Shown: positions 15,318 through 25,097 of the stretch, one piece after another
Layout of the letters: each line of letters begins with the position of its first letter
Numbering within the stretch: the first letter of the stretch is position 1
DNA from: Flavobacterium johnsoniae
Lineage (GTDB): Bacteria > Bacteroidota > Bacteroidia > Flavobacteriales > Flavobacteriaceae
Length of the DNA stretch: 64,000 nt
Direction of reading: 5' to 3'
NCBI RefSeq assembly: GCF_001879205.1
Contig: NZ_MLFK01000007.1
Location: forward strand, 558,001 to 622,000
The notes under the pieces: generated by a model
The model's database searches: none
What the model was told of the DNA's origin: nothing
Seen by the model: the letters and a program-made list of their open reading frames with translations, nothing else
Translations under genes and position numbers: made by a program

Positions 15318-18317
15318 ATGAGAAAAACTACTTTAAATTTTAAGCTTATGCTTAAAATTATTATGAATTGCTGGCTGTTTGTTTCGATTACCAATGTAAA
15401 GGCCCAAACTTTGGCATTTCCAGAAGCAACAGGTTTTGGCCGTTTTACGACTGGGGCGAGGGGCGCTGCTAATCCGCAGATTTATTTAGTAACCAATTTA
15501 AATGACAGCGGACCGGGCTCGTTTCGTGATGCCGTCAGTCAGGAAGGAAGATTTGTAATTTTTAAAGTGGGCGGTATTGTAAACCTGCAGACTCAGGTTG
15601 TAGTGTCAGGCAATACTACCATTGCGGGACAGACCGCAACAGGCGAGGGAGTTGTATTTTTAGGTCCAAGAGTAACCTTTACAGGAGCTGGTAACACGAT
15701 TGCAAGATATCTTCGAATTCGTTATGGAGGCACGGCTCAAAATCAAGATGCATCGGGATTGGCAAACGGTGCTAATATGATTTTTGATCATATGACTTTT
15801 ACCTGGGGAACCGATGAAGTTTTTTCGATCAATTGGGATAATAAAGGGGTAAGCCCGGATAATATTACAATTCAAAATTCAATTATAGGGCAGGGACTGC
15901 ATCGTCATAATCATTCGGCAGGAGGATTAATTCAGCCTTCCGGCGGAAAAATAAGTTTAATAGGCAATTTATACATTTGTAATAAAACCCGAAACAATAA
16001 GATAAAGGGGATTAACGAGTTTGTAAATAACGTAGTTTACAATTGGGGAAATTATGGTAACACATACGGCCATACAGAATCCGGTGATGCCTATATTATG
16101 GGTGGCGATTCTGCGGGAAGTTCAGATGTAAATATTATCAATAATTACTTCATTGGCGGGCCTAATACAAGCAATACAATTTCTACCCCTTTTAATCGCG
16201 GTAATGATAATTTTTCATTGTACGGATCTGGGAATTATTTTGATAATAATAAAGATGGAATATTAAATGGAACTTTGGTTCCGGCAGATTTAAGCGGATA
16301 TCCAACCGGAAATGCTTCAACAATTCTTTCGACTCCTTACGATTATCCAATGAAAAATACCACCTTAACAGCTCAGGATGCTTATAATAAAATCGTTTCG
16401 AGTGTTGGAGCATCGTACCCTAGAAGAGATCAGGTAGATAATTTAATGATTTCTGATCTGATGTCTAAAGGAACAACAGCGGCTTACGTTTATGTGCAAT
16501 CTGATTTAACCACTCAATTTGGCTTTACAAATGGTGGTGCAGGACATGTTTACGGTGCGCCGGCTCTATTAGATTCAGATAATGATGGAATGCCGGATGC
16601 CTGGGAAGATGCAAACGGTTTAAATAAAAATAACAGTGCTGATGCTCTGGCGGTAAGCACATCAAATTCTCCTTATTTTAATATTGAAGTTTATATTAAC
16701 GGATTAACGAATGTTACGCCTCCCGATTTTATTATGCCGCCTTCCAGTTTGAATTTTACGAATATTGTTTCAGCCGAAATTCCGCCGTCAAGTTCGTTTA
16801 CGATTAATTGGAATGATAATGCTGCAAACGAGAGCAATTATGTTTTAGAACGTTCTTTAAACGGAACAGATTTTACGGTTTTGAGTACTTTAGGAGCCAA
16901 TACAACAAGTTATAATGAGTCTGGCTTAATCCCAAATACGCAGTATTATTACCGAATTAAAGCGGTAAATACTGCAGAGTCATCGGTTTATAGTGAAATT
17001 GTTTCCGTAACTACACCGCCAATTCCTTCGGCGCCATCCAAAACAACAAACCCTGCACCGGTTTTAAACTCTAATACTGTCGAATTAACAGGAGGTAATG
17101 TAAGCTTAAAGTGGAGTGGAAGCTCAAATACCACATCTTATGCTGTTTATTTTGGTACTAATGCGTCAAATCTGAACAAAGCAGCAGATGTGGCATATTC
17201 GGCAAGTCCGTCTTATCAGGTTACAGGATTGAGTTCGGCGGTAAATTATTATTGGAGAGTTGATGCAGTAAATGCTAAAGGAACTGCAACAGGAGATGTG
17301 TGGAATTTTCGTGCCATAACGCCAAGTCTTGTGGGGCATTGGCCTTTTAAAGAAGCTGCATCTCAGGGAGAAGAAATTGCGGATATTACGAATTATGGCA
17401 ATAACGGAATTTTAGATCCTGCCTATGATAATGCAAATGTGAGGGTAGCTGGAAAAGCAAATAATGCGATCGATTTTTCGACTTCTGAAAATAACAAATC
17501 GATGGTAAATATTCCAACTCAGGATTATTTATTGTTTGATAAAAACTCGTTTACGGTTTCCTTTTGGATGAAAGCGGCGCCGGCTTTATTACCAAGTTCT
17601 TCGGCAGCGAGTATTTATGTTTTGTGCAAAGGTTCATTTACTAAAAACACAACAACGGGAGCCACTGGAAGAAGATATAATGTTGAAATTAAAGACAAGC
17701 TTTTGCGTTTTGCCATTGATGATGATAAAACCAAAAGAGAGGTCACCACAGCGGCAGCAAAATATTTTACGGACGAATGGGTAAATGTGGTTATAATGAG
17801 GGATGTACCGGCTCATAAAATGAGAATTTATACCAATGGTGTTTTTTCGGCCGAATTAGACGAAACCGCCGTAACGGGGATTTCTGAAGAAACGGATTTG
17901 ATTATTGGGAATATCGGAGAAATAGAACTAACATCAGGAACGGCACCGGCTCCTTATAAAGGAAAATTTGACGAACTGCAGATTTTTAACTATCCATTAA
18001 GCCCCACCGAAGTAATGGCTTTATTTACGCAGGATTTTTTAAGTACAGATAAATTCAGTCAAAGCAAAAGCATTGTTAAGGTTTATCCTAATCCTGTGAA
18101 AGAACAAATTTTTATAAATATGCCAGATCACGCAGTTGTTGCTGCAACGGCTTCATTAAGTGATATTACAGGAAAAACTATTATTAAGGAAAAACTTGTT
18201 TCTGACGAAAACGGAATCTTTACTTTAAATATTACAAATAAAAAAATAACCGGATTGTATATTTTGACTATTTCGGGAGAGAATTTCAGCAGTAATTTTA
18301 AAGTATTAGCAGAATAA
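15318..18317 (+). CDS. Secreted multidomain polysaccharide lyase-like protein with T9SS tail
   Basis: The 999-residue protein has a signal peptide (to about KAQ, residue 30). Residues 30-415 resemble PL1-type pectate lyases or a related right-handed beta-helix: FPEATGFGRFTTGARG, GSFRDAVSQEGRFVIFKVGG, ISLIGNLY. A calcium-type loop DNDGMPDAWEDANG sits near 418-432, then two fibronectin-III-like domains (474-572, 575-672) and a LamG-like domain (673-908). It ends with a type IX secretion sorting domain (about 920-999; VYPNPVKEQIF). It is therefore probably exported and surface-held. No SusC/SusD gene adjoins it, so it may act alone. The catalytic residues were not certain to me, so lyase activity is inferred from fold. 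Confidence 0.8.
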   Translation: MRKTTLNFKLMLKIIMNCWLFVSITNVKAQTLAFPEATGFGRFTTGARGAANPQIYLVTNLNDSGPGSFRDAVSQEGRFVIFKVGGIVNLQTQVVVSGNTTIAGQTATGEGVVFLGPRVTFTGAGNTIARYLRIRYGGTAQNQDASGLANGANMIFDHMTFTWGTDEVFSINWDNKGVSPDNITIQNSIIGQGLHRHNHSAGGLIQPSGGKISLIGNLYICNKTRNNKIKGINEFVNNVVYNWGNYGNTYGHTESGDAYIMGGDSAGSSDVNIINNYFIGGPNTSNTISTPFNRGNDNFSLYGSGNYFDNNKDGILNGTLVPADLSGYPTGNASTILSTPYDYPMKNTTLTAQDAYNKIVSSVGASYPRRDQVDNLMISDLMSKGTTAAYVYVQSDLTTQFGFTNGGAGHVYGAPALLDSDNDGMPDAWEDANGLNKNNSADALAVSTSNSPYFNIEVYINGLTNVTPPDFIMPPSSLNFTNIVSAEIPPSSSFTINWNDNAANESNYVLERSLNGTDFTVLSTLGANTTSYNESGLIPNTQYYYRIKAVNTAESSVYSEIVSVTTPPIPSAPSKTTNPAPVLNSNTVELTGGNVSLKWSGSSNTTSYAVYFGTNASNLNKAADVAYSASPSYQVTGLSSAVNYYWRVDAVNAKGTATGDVWNFRAITPSLVGHWPFKEAASQGEEIADITNYGNNGILDPAYDNANVRVAGKANNAIDFSTSENNKSMVNIPTQDYLLFDKNSFTVSFWMKAAPALLPSSSAASIYVLCKGSFTKNTTTGATGRRYNVEIKDKLLRFAIDDDKTKREVTTAAAKYFTDEWVNVVIMRDVPAHKMRIYTNGVFSAELDETAVTGISEETDLIIGNIGEIELTSGTAPAPYKGKFDELQIFNYPLSPTEVMALFTQDFLSTDKFSQSKSIVKVYPNPVKEQIFINMPDHAVVAATASLSDITGKTIIKEKLVSDENGIFTLNITNKKITGLYILTISGENFSSNFKVLAE

Positions 18318-18329
18318 ACAGCATAAAAA

Positions 18330-18369
18330 AAATCCAAAAACATAATTGTGGATTATGTTTTTGGATTTT
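18330..18369. terminator. Shared terminator between convergent genes
   Basis: An imperfect stem of about 16 bp (ATCCAAAAACATAAT with ATTATGTTTTGGAT, one A bulged) closes a 5-nt loop. A runs lie before it and T runs after it on both strands, so it can serve both the lyase-like and thioesterase genes. Confidence 0.75.
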
Positions 18370-18390
18370 AAATTTTGATCTTTTTAGAGT

Positions 18391-18828
18391 TTACAGTCCA
18401 ACAAAATCGTCGCTTTTTGGAAAAATACTTAAAGCCTGAATCGCAATTTCGGGAGTTGGAGAGGCTAGTTTTCTTAGTTTTGTATCCATCCAGGCGCCAT
18501 CAACTGTAATTGTTGCACAAAGTGTATCGTCTTCTCTTCTAAATTCGTGAATGATGGACCAGCGCGAGGCATCGGCTTTCATTTTTGATGTTTTGGTATG
18601 GATGAATATTTTATCTGAAAGTTTTAATTCTTTTCTAAAAACACATTCTTCCCTAAACAAAACCGGTCCAAAACCCTGCGTTTGCATTACTTTTAAAGTT
18701 AAACCTAATTCTTCAAGAATTTCGATACGATGCTGTGCACCAAAGTCGTAATAAGCGCTATGACGAACATGAAAATTGGGGTCAAGATCTGACCAGCGAA
18801 AAGATATTTCTTTTGTAAATGATGCCAT
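18391..18828 (-). CDS. Acyl-CoA thioesterase, 4HBT (hotdog) family
   Basis: The 145-residue protein carries the hotdog signature FRWSDLDPNFHVRHSAYYDF, where the WxDxDxxxHV pattern holds the catalytic Asp. The family hydrolyses acyl-CoA thioesters in the cytosol. Length is typical and the N-terminal start is close to the first beta strand. It is isolated from neighbours by the terminator on one side and a 78-bp gap on the other. Confidence 0.87.
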   Translation of the reverse strand: MASFTKEISFRWSDLDPNFHVRHSAYYDFGAQHRIEILEELGLTLKVMQTQGFGPVLFREECVFRKELKLSDKIFIHTKTSKMKADASRWSIIHEFRREDDTLCATITVDGAWMDTKLRKLASPTPEIAIQALSIFPKSDDFVGL

Positions 18829-18905
18829 TTTATAATTGTAATTTTAATGAGAAATCGAAATTACGAATAAAAATAGAAAAGCCGTTTTAGGAATAGTTAA
18901 AAGTA

Positions 18906-19496
18906 TTAAAAGTACTCCGTTTTAAAAGGAACAAAGTCTTGCATTTTTGGCAGCGGCCGAATTAAAATTTTCTTTTTAGTATTTGTAACAGGAAAATCGT
19001 CCTGGCCGTAAGGTTCTGTTGTTTTAATTCTAATTCCTGTAGATAAATTAAAATCTATGGTTCCCATCGTTCCCTGTCCGTCAGAGTATACTTGAGAGAA
19101 CCCAATAAGTTCAAAATTTCCATTTTGATATCTGAATTTGTGCTCGAAATTCCCTCGAATAAGTTCATTGCTGATAATTAAAATACCTTTTATAATTTTA
19201 ATTTCATAAAAAGAATTTCCATTATTATATCCGTTTTTACCTTCCGGATATTGTGGGTCAATAGCTTTTACAGAAGAAACTGCAAGCTTGAAACTGCCAT
19301 TTGCTTCGGCAAAATAAACGTTGATTTTATAAGGATAAGTTTCGCTTAAAGTGTCTTGCAGCACTTCGGCATAATCAATTAAACCGTCTTTGTTTAAATC
19401 GCCTTTTGCTTTTGCAATTTCTTTATTAAAATTGTCTTTTTGAGCAGAAAGCGTTGTTGAAAATAGGAAAAAAAATAATAATATGAATTTTGACAT
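18906..19496 (-). CDS. Secreted protein with dockerin/EF-hand-like calcium loop, function unknown
   Basis: The 196-residue protein begins with a signal peptide ending near LSAQKDN. A calcium-loop pattern GDLNKDGLIDYAEV sits near residues 32-45. The remainder is rich in beta-strand-like segments with no catalytic motif. The loop is of the kind seen in FG-GAP/VCBS-like proteins and EF hands. I do not recognise a family. It is probably periplasmic, and its neighbours give no functional clue. Confidence 0.7.
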   Translation of the reverse strand: MSKFILLFFFLFSTTLSAQKDNFNKEIAKAKGDLNKDGLIDYAEVLQDTLSETYPYKINVYFAEANGSFKLAVSSVKAIDPQYPEGKNGYNNGNSFYEIKIIKGILIISNELIRGNFEHKFRYQNGNFELIGFSQVYSDGQGTMGTIDFNLSTGIRIKTTEPYGQDDFPVTNTKKKILIRPLPKMQDFVPFKTEYF

Positions 19497-19639
19497 TGTA
19501 TGGTATTGATTTAAATCAGATTCTTGTATCTCTTACGGAAAGAATTAATTTATGCCACTGATGATTAGTTCGGCGGTAATAAATTTTCCTGTGTGTGGTA
19601 AGCGTCATTAATTTTGATGCTTTTTTTTATATTATAAAT

Positions 19640-20917
19640 TTAATCTGCTAGTTGATTTTCGGTTTCTTTTCTAGCGCTCAATTTTTTAACTATCCAAGGA
19701 AGTGTAAGTCCCTGGCCAATTAAGGTAAAAAGTACAACAGCAACAGAAATGAAGATAATTGTATTTCGCTCCGGAAATGGGCTTCCATCCTCAAGGAACC
19801 TTGGAAGTCCGATAGCAATGGCAAGCGAAACAATACCTCGCATTCCTGACCAGCCGAGAATGATACTATTATTAAAATCTAAAAGGGCATCTGCGCTGAT
19901 TTTTCTTTTTCTTTTATTATTTTGAAATGCTTTTTGGAGATTGATTTTCTGAAGAAATATTCTAACAAAGCGTATTAATAATGCAACAATGGTAATGATG
20001 AAAGCATAACCAATGTATGGCAGTATCATATCATTATCAATATCTTTTAGTACGTATCTAAAATTAAGTCCAATTAAGATAAATATTAGACCGTTTAGTA
20101 GAAAGATAATAATATCCCATAAACTTCGGGAACTGTTTTTTAAGGTTTCGGGAAATATTTTTTTGCTAAAACGAGCAATAGAAAGCCCCGAAATAACTAC
20201 GGCAATAACGCCGGAAACGTGCAATTCTTCTGCAATTAAATAAGTAACAAAAGGCATTAAAAGCATAAAACTTATGGTGACATTATTGTTTTTATGGACT
20301 TTTTTTAAAATCACTGCCAGAATTTTTGCCATTACAAAACCAACCAGAAATCCTCCGCCTAACAGAAACACAAATTGAAGCGCCGCCTGCCAGATTATAA
20401 AAGCAGAACCTAATACTGCAGCAACTGCAAACCGATACGCAACTAAAGCAGATGCATCATTTATAAGACTTTCGCCTTCGAGAATTGTTATAGTTTTATG
20501 AGATATTCCAAGTCCTTTTGTAATACTTACAGCGGCAACGGCATCGGTTGCAGAAAGGATTGCGCCCAGGACAAATGAGAGAGGCCAGGAGATATTTGGA
20601 ATCATATAATGAGCAACTACGGCAATCCAAAAAGTAGTTAGAAAAACCAAAGTTATGGCTAGTGTACTAATTGTATTGATATTGGTTTTGAAATCTTTAG
20701 GAGAAATATTAAAGGAGGCATCATATAATAATGGAGGCAGAAAGATCAGGAAAATAATTTCGGGATTAATTTCGATTTCAGTCATGGTTGGAATAAATCC
20801 AATTGCAACTCCAACTATAACCAGCAGAATTGGCTGAGGTAATTTTATTTTGTCGGCAAAGGCAGATAATCCTATAACAATTGCGAGGATAAATATAATG
20901 ATGCTGTAATTTTCCAT
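19640..20917 (-). CDS. Na+/H+ antiporter, CPA1 family
   Basis: The 425-residue inner-membrane protein has about twelve hydrophobic segments from the very N-terminus. Motifs include LPPLLYDASFNIS, SATDAVAAVS and GESLINDASALVAY, whose Asn-Asp pair is the cation-binding site, and GWSGMRGIVSLAIA near the C-terminus. It exchanges protons for sodium or potassium and helps control cytoplasmic pH. The C-terminal cytosolic tail is short. It diverges from dnaK across 279 bp. Confidence 0.92.
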   Translation of the reverse strand: MENYSIIIFILAIVIGLSAFADKIKLPQPILLVIVGVAIGFIPTMTEIEINPEIIFLIFLPPLLYDASFNISPKDFKTNINTISTLAITLVFLTTFWIAVVAHYMIPNISWPLSFVLGAILSATDAVAAVSITKGLGISHKTITILEGESLINDASALVAYRFAVAAVLGSAFIIWQAALQFVFLLGGGFLVGFVMAKILAVILKKVHKNNNVTISFMLLMPFVTYLIAEELHVSGVIAVVISGLSIARFSKKIFPETLKNSSRSLWDIIIFLLNGLIFILIGLNFRYVLKDIDNDMILPYIGYAFIITIVALLIRFVRIFLQKINLQKAFQNNKRKRKISADALLDFNNSIILGWSGMRGIVSLAIAIGLPRFLEDGSPFPERNTIIFISVAVVLFTLIGQGLTLPWIVKKLSARKETENQLAD

Positions 20918-21035
20918 TAATATAATTTAGAAAAAGGCTAATGTAATTAATTCAGTATTTAATTAAAAGGATAAATATTTTAAATGTAATAATTTTCTTT
21001 TGAAACAGCTCCTGATTAATGACATATAAAGAAGG

Positions 21036-21155
21036 TTATGCCACACATGTCAGGTTTTAAAAATGTCATGTTGTCAGATGTTTATTCGTGTGCCAATATT
21101 AAAACTGACAATTTACTTTGGTTTTTTATATTGGCATAAAGATTGACTTATGCCA
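21036..21155. promoter_or_regulatory. Repeat-rich dnaK control region with sigma-54-like core
   Basis: TTATGCCA occurs at 21036-21043 and 21148-21155, and its reverse complement TGGCATAA at 21132-21139. The latter two form an 8-bp inverted repeat with an 8-nt spacer. TGCCAATAT (21091-21099) and ATATTGGCA (21128-21136) form a second exact inverted repeat, and TGTCA occurs three times at 21048-21076 with CTGACA at 21105-21110. TTGGCATAAAGATTGA (21131-21146) has GG at 21133-21134 and GA at 21145-21146 with the N10 spacing of a -24/-12 sigma-54 promoter, though GC is usual at -12. No TAnnTTTG is visible here. Confidence 0.5.
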
Positions 21156-21196
21156 CCTGAGTTATAAAAATTAAATCAAAATTAAATATATAAAAA

Positions 21197-23080
21197 ATGG
21201 GTAAAATAATCGGAATTGACTTAGGTACGACGAACTCTTGTGTTTCTGTAATGGAAGGTAACGAAGCAGTTGTTATCCCTAATGCAGAAGGAAAAAGAAC
21301 TACTCCGTCTATCATCGCTTTTGTTGAAGGTGGGGAAATTAAAGTAGGTGATCCTGCAAAAAGACAAGCAGTAACGAATCCTACAAAAACGATTGCTTCT
21401 ATTAAACGTTTTATGGGACATACTTTTGCTGAAACTCAAGATGAGGCAAAAAGAGTTCCTTACAGTGTTGTAAAAGGTGACAACAATACGCCACGTGTGG
21501 ATATTGACGGTCGTTTATACACTGCTCAAGAATTGTCAGCAATGACACTTCAAAAAATGAAAAAAACTGCTGAAGACTATTTAGGTCAAACTGTAACTGA
21601 AGCAGTTATTACTGTTCCTGCTTACTTTAACGATGCACAACGTCAGGCTACTAAAGAAGCTGGTGAAATTGCTGGTCTTAAAGTTATGCGTATCATCAAC
21701 GAGCCAACTGCAGCTGCACTTGCTTACGGATTAGATAAAAAAGGAACTGATCAAAAAATTGCTGTTTACGATTTAGGTGGAGGTACTTTTGATATCTCTG
21801 TTCTTGAATTAGGAGACGGTGTATTTGAAGTATTATCTACAAATGGTGATACTCACTTAGGTGGTGATGATTTTGACCAGGTTATTATTGACTGGTTAGC
21901 TGACGAATTCAAAACTGAAGAAGGTATTGATTTACGTTTAGATCCAATGTCATTACAACGTTTAAAAGAAGCTGCTGAGAAAGCTAAGATTGAATTATCA
22001 TCTTCTGCTGAAACAGAAATCAACTTACCATACGTAACTGCTACTGCTTCTGGACCAAAACACTTAGTAAAAAAATTATCTAGAGCTAAATTTGAGCAAT
22101 TATCTGATACTTTAGTAAAACGTTCTATGGAGCCAGTTGCTAAAGCATTAAAAGATGCAGGTTTATCTACATCTGATATCGACGAAGTAATCCTTGTAGG
22201 AGGTTCTACTCGTATGCCAAGAATCGCTGACGAAGTGGAGAAATTCTTCGGTAAAAAAGCATCTAAAGGTGTTAACCCTGATGAGGTTGTTGCTATTGGA
22301 GCTGCTATTCAAGGTGGAGTTTTATCTGGAGATGTAAAAGATGTATTGTTACTTGACGTAACTCCTCTTTCTTTAGGTATCGAAACTATGGGTGGTGTAT
22401 TGACTAAATTAATCGAGTCTAACACAACTATCCCAACTAAAAAATCTCAAGTATTCTCTACTGCTGCTGATTCTCAACCATCTGTTGAAATCCACGTATT
22501 ACAAGGAGAAAGAGCAATGGCTGCTGATAACAAAACTATCGGTCGTTTCCACTTAGATGGTATCCCGCCAGCACCAAGAGGAGTTCCTCAAATCGAAGTA
22601 ACTTTCGATATCGATGCTAACGGTATTATCAAAGTTTCTGCAACTGATAAAGGAACTGGAAAATCTCACGATATCCGTATCGAAGCTTCTTCTGGTTTAA
22701 CAGCTGAAGAAATCGAAAAAATGAAAAAAGATGCTGAAGCTAATGCTGATGCTGACAGAATTGCAAAAGAAAGAGCTGAGAAATTGAACGAAGCTGATAG
22801 TACTATTTTCCAAACTGAATCTCAATTGAAAGAGTTAGGAGATAAACTTACAGATGAGCACAAAACAGCTATCGAATATGCTTTAACTGAATTGAGAATG
22901 GCTCACCAATCTCAAGATCTTGATGCAATCCAAAAAGGATTAGACAATGTTAATGCAGCTTGGAAAACAGCTACAGAAGCAATGTACGCTCAAGGTGGTG
23001 AACAAGGGCAGCAAGCTGCTCCACAACAAGAGCAATCTGGAGACAATGTTGAAGACGTTGAATTCGAAGAAGTCAAGTAA
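21197..23080 (+). CDS. dnaK: Chaperone DnaK (Hsp70)
   Basis: The 627-residue protein has the complete actin-like ATPase ([17 protein letters not shown], near residues 4-20; [51 protein letters not shown]) and the substrate-binding domain, with a C-terminal tail ending [10 protein letters not shown]. It folds nascent and stress-damaged proteins with DnaJ and GrpE in the cytosol. Neither dnaJ nor grpE is adjacent. Codon use is strongly biased toward A/T-ending, common codons (GCT, GGT), as in highly expressed genes. A repeat-rich upstream region suggests stress control. Confidence 0.98.
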   Translation: MGKIIGIDLGTTNSCVSVMEGNEAVVIPNAEGKRTTPSIIAFVEGGEIKVGDPAKRQAVTNPTKTIASIKRFMGHTFAETQDEAKRVPYSVVKGDNNTPRVDIDGRLYTAQELSAMTLQKMKKTAEDYLGQTVTEAVITVPAYFNDAQRQATKEAGEIAGLKVMRIINEPTAAALAYGLDKKGTDQKIAVYDLGGGTFDISVLELGDGVFEVLSTNGDTHLGGDDFDQVIIDWLADEFKTEEGIDLRLDPMSLQRLKEAAEKAKIELSSSAETEINLPYVTATASGPKHLVKKLSRAKFEQLSDTLVKRSMEPVAKALKDAGLSTSDIDEVILVGGSTRMPRIADEVEKFFGKKASKGVNPDEVVAIGAAIQGGVLSGDVKDVLLLDVTPLSLGIETMGGVLTKLIESNTTIPTKKSQVFSTAADSQPSVEIHVLQGERAMAADNKTIGRFHLDGIPPAPRGVPQIEVTFDIDANGIIKVSATDKGTGKSHDIRIEASSGLTAEEIEKMKKDAEANADADRIAKERAEKLNEADSTIFQTESQLKELGDKLTDEHKTAIEYALTELRMAHQSQDLDAIQKGLDNVNAAWKTATEAMYAQGGEQGQQAAPQQEQSGDNVEDVEFEEVK

Positions 23081-23112
23081 GTACTGATTAACATCAGTTA
23101 ACAATAAGTGCT

Positions 23113-23150
23113 AAAGCGCTGTAAACGTAATGTTTGCAGCGCTTTTTCTT
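23113..23150 (+). terminator. dnaK terminator
   Basis: A stem of about 14 bp (AAAGCGCTGTAAAC with GTTTGCAGCGCTTT, one mismatch) and 5-nt loop is followed by TTCTTTT. Confidence 0.85.
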
Positions 23151-23195
23151 TTAGTGTCTTTTTTAATGGTGCTGTTTTTTAATCGTTTTTTATCA

Positions 23196-23218
23196 TATAT
23201 TTGTACCATATTTGTACC
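23196..23218 (+). promoter_or_regulatory. -7 element TATATTTG inside an 11-bp tandem repeat
   Basis: ATATTTGTACC occurs twice head to tail at 23197-23207 and 23208-23218. The first copy with its preceding T makes TATATTTG, a TAnnTTTG match. It lies 66-88 bp upstream of the recombinase-operon start. It could instead be part of an attachment or binding site. Confidence 0.5.
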
Positions 23219-23283
23219 TGTCACTTAAATGGAGACAAAGTGGGACTTATATACCCTTATGGTACCTTAATGAGGAGACAAAG

Positions 23284-23841
23284 ATGATGAAAAGAACGAA
23301 TAAACAATGTCTTAACTGCGGGGAGGAATTTCTGCCTAAAACTGTGACTTCTGTTTACTGCTCGCATGTATGCAGTAAAAAAGCGTACAAACAGAAGATG
23401 AAACGGCTTAAAATTGAAGAGGAACTCAAAGCGCTTACGGATAAAATACCCGAGAACAGGGCTTTTGTTTCTATTCCTGAAGCTGGCATGCTTTTTGGCA
23501 TTCACAATAAATCCCTTTACCGGCTAGTCGGTCAGGGAAAAATTCCTTCAGTTAATCTGGGAACCCGCCTTATAAGAATAGACCGGACAGTTATGGAAGA
23601 GATGTTCGGCCCTTCACGAAGGCTGCCTCAGGTAGAAAGCGGACCGAAGAAAAAATTATACAGCCTTGAAAAAGAGGACTGCTATTCAATCGGCGAAATA
23701 GCTCGGAGATTTCAAATATCTGAAGGTTCTGTCTACAGCCATATCAGAAAATATTCAATCCCTACCAGACAGATCGGAAAGTATGTGTATGCCCCCAAAA
23801 TGGAAATTGATAATTTGTATAACGGAAATGAATTCATATGA
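23284..23841 (+). CDS. DNA-binding protein: zinc finger plus two excisionase-like HTH domains
   Basis: The chosen start is the ATG at 23284, preceded by GAGGAGACAAAG, a good ribosome site; the frame extends upstream to 23212 without such a site. The 185-residue protein has an N-terminal cysteine cluster (CLNCGEEF...YCSHVCSKK), a zinc-finger-like pattern. Two MerR/excisionase-like HTH units follow: FVSIPEAGMLFGIHNKSLYRL with GTRLIRIDR, and YSIGEIARRFQISEGSVYSH. It overlaps the recombinase start by 4 bp (ATGA), so translation is coupled. The likely role is a recombination directionality factor or element repressor. Confidence 0.78.
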   Translation: MMKRTNKQCLNCGEEFLPKTVTSVYCSHVCSKKAYKQKMKRLKIEEELKALTDKIPENRAFVSIPEAGMLFGIHNKSLYRLVGQGKIPSVNLGTRLIRIDRTVMEEMFGPSRRLPQVESGPKKKLYSLEKEDCYSIGEIARRFQISEGSVYSHIRKYSIPTRQIGKYVYAPKMEIDNLYNGNEFI

Positions 23842-25097
23842 AACAATTAGCAAAAACCAAAGTGACTGTTCGTCTTCGAAAGGCAGAAGAACGAAATGAA
23901 TGGTATGTTTACATAGAAAGCTATCCTGTTGAGGTTTCCGGAAAGAAAACTCCCCAGAGAATCCGTGAATATTTAAACAGAGCCGTAACAACTGTGGAGT
24001 GGGACAAGAAAAGAGCTGCCCGCACAGATGCAGACGGAACTAAATCCTACAAACCCAGACGCAGCGATAACGGGATAATAATGTGCAGAAGCGAAAGCGA
24101 CCGTGAAATAATGCTGTATGCTGACGGAGTGCGTAAAATCCGGCAGAAGGAATACGATAATATAGATCTGTTCAGTGATGCTGATAACCTATTGGCTGAA
24201 CAGAAAGAGAAAGGAAAAGAGGATTTTATTAAATATCTAGCTGCTGTGGCGGCTAAGAGACACGCCCGAGGTTCAAAATCCATTCAGATCAATTGGGAGC
24301 GGACCAAAGAATTTTTAAAAAGCTATTCCAAAGGCAGCCTGAAGTTTTCCGAGGTTGACAGCAGAATGGCGGAAGATTTCAAGCTGTTTCTGCTGGGTGC
24401 CCCGCTCGGAGGAGGCAAAAAAGGAATACTTTCCCGCAACACTGCGGCAAGGTATTTCTCCATTTTTAAAGCGGCTTTAAAACAAGCCTTTATCGATGGA
24501 TATCTAACAGTTGATTTATCTTCAAAAATAAAAGGCATTCCGGACCAGGAGTCAAGACGTGAATATCTGACCATTAAAGAATTGAATGTACTGGCATCAG
24601 CGACTTGTGAAAAAGACGTCCTTAAAAGAGCTGCGCTTTTCTCAGCCCTTACAGGTCTGAGGCACTCCGATATTCAGAAACTCCGCTGGAAGGAGATAAG
24701 TCTGGAAGATGGTATGGCTAAACTGCATTTTACGCAGAAAAAGACAAAAGGTGTGGAATATATGCCTATTTCCCAGCAGGCTTTACAGCTCTGCGGAGAA
24801 CCGAGGCTTCCCGGACAGCTTGTCTTTGAGGATCTGCCGGACCCGTCGTGGATTTCACGCCCTCTGAAAAAATGGGTTGAATCGGCAGGCATTAAAAAAA
24901 ATATTACCTTCCACTGCTTCCGCCATACATTTGCAACACTGCAGCTGTCGAGCGGGACAGACATTTATACAGTCAGCAAAATGCTGGGGCATACCAACGT
25001 TAAAACTACCCAAATCTATGCAAAAGTAATAGATGAAAAGAAAAACAAAGCATCAGAAGCAATACAATTGGAATCTTTAAAGATAAAAGCGAGATGA
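23838..25097 (+). CDS. Tyrosine recombinase / integrase of an integrative element
   Basis: The 419-residue protein has an N-terminal Arm-type DNA-binding half, a SAM-like core-binding domain (about 140-230) and the catalytic domain. Active-site residues are visible: Arg in ALTGLRHSDI, Lys in KKTKGVEYMP, His and Arg in HCFRHTFATLQ, His in LGHTNVKTT, Tyr in QIYAKV. It cuts and rejoins att sites. It overlaps both neighbours by 4 bp, forming a coupled three-gene operon. Base composition is higher in GC than flanking chromosomal genes, consistent with transfer. No complete cargo or conjugation genes follow, so the element looks reduced. Confidence 0.93.
   Translation: MKQLAKTKVTVRLRKAEERNEWYVYIESYPVEVSGKKTPQRIREYLNRAVTTVEWDKKRAARTDADGTKSYKPRRSDNGIIMCRSESDREIMLYADGVRKIRQKEYDNIDLFSDADNLLAEQKEKGKEDFIKYLAAVAAKRHARGSKSIQINWERTKEFLKSYSKGSLKFSEVDSRMAEDFKLFLLGAPLGGGKKGILSRNTAARYFSIFKAALKQAFIDGYLTVDLSSKIKGIPDQESRREYLTIKELNVLASATCEKDVLKRAALFSALTGLRHSDIQKLRWKEISLEDGMAKLHFTQKKTKGVEYMPISQQALQLCGEPRLPGQLVFEDLPDPSWISRPLKKWVESAGIKKNITFHCFRHTFATLQLSSGTDIYTVSKMLGHTNVKTTQIYAKVIDEKKNKASEAIQLESLKIKAR

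Noticed and set aside
23196..23218. CRISPR-like or satellite repeat
   Set aside because: Only two copies of 11 bp with no spacer; a promoter element with local duplication explains it.
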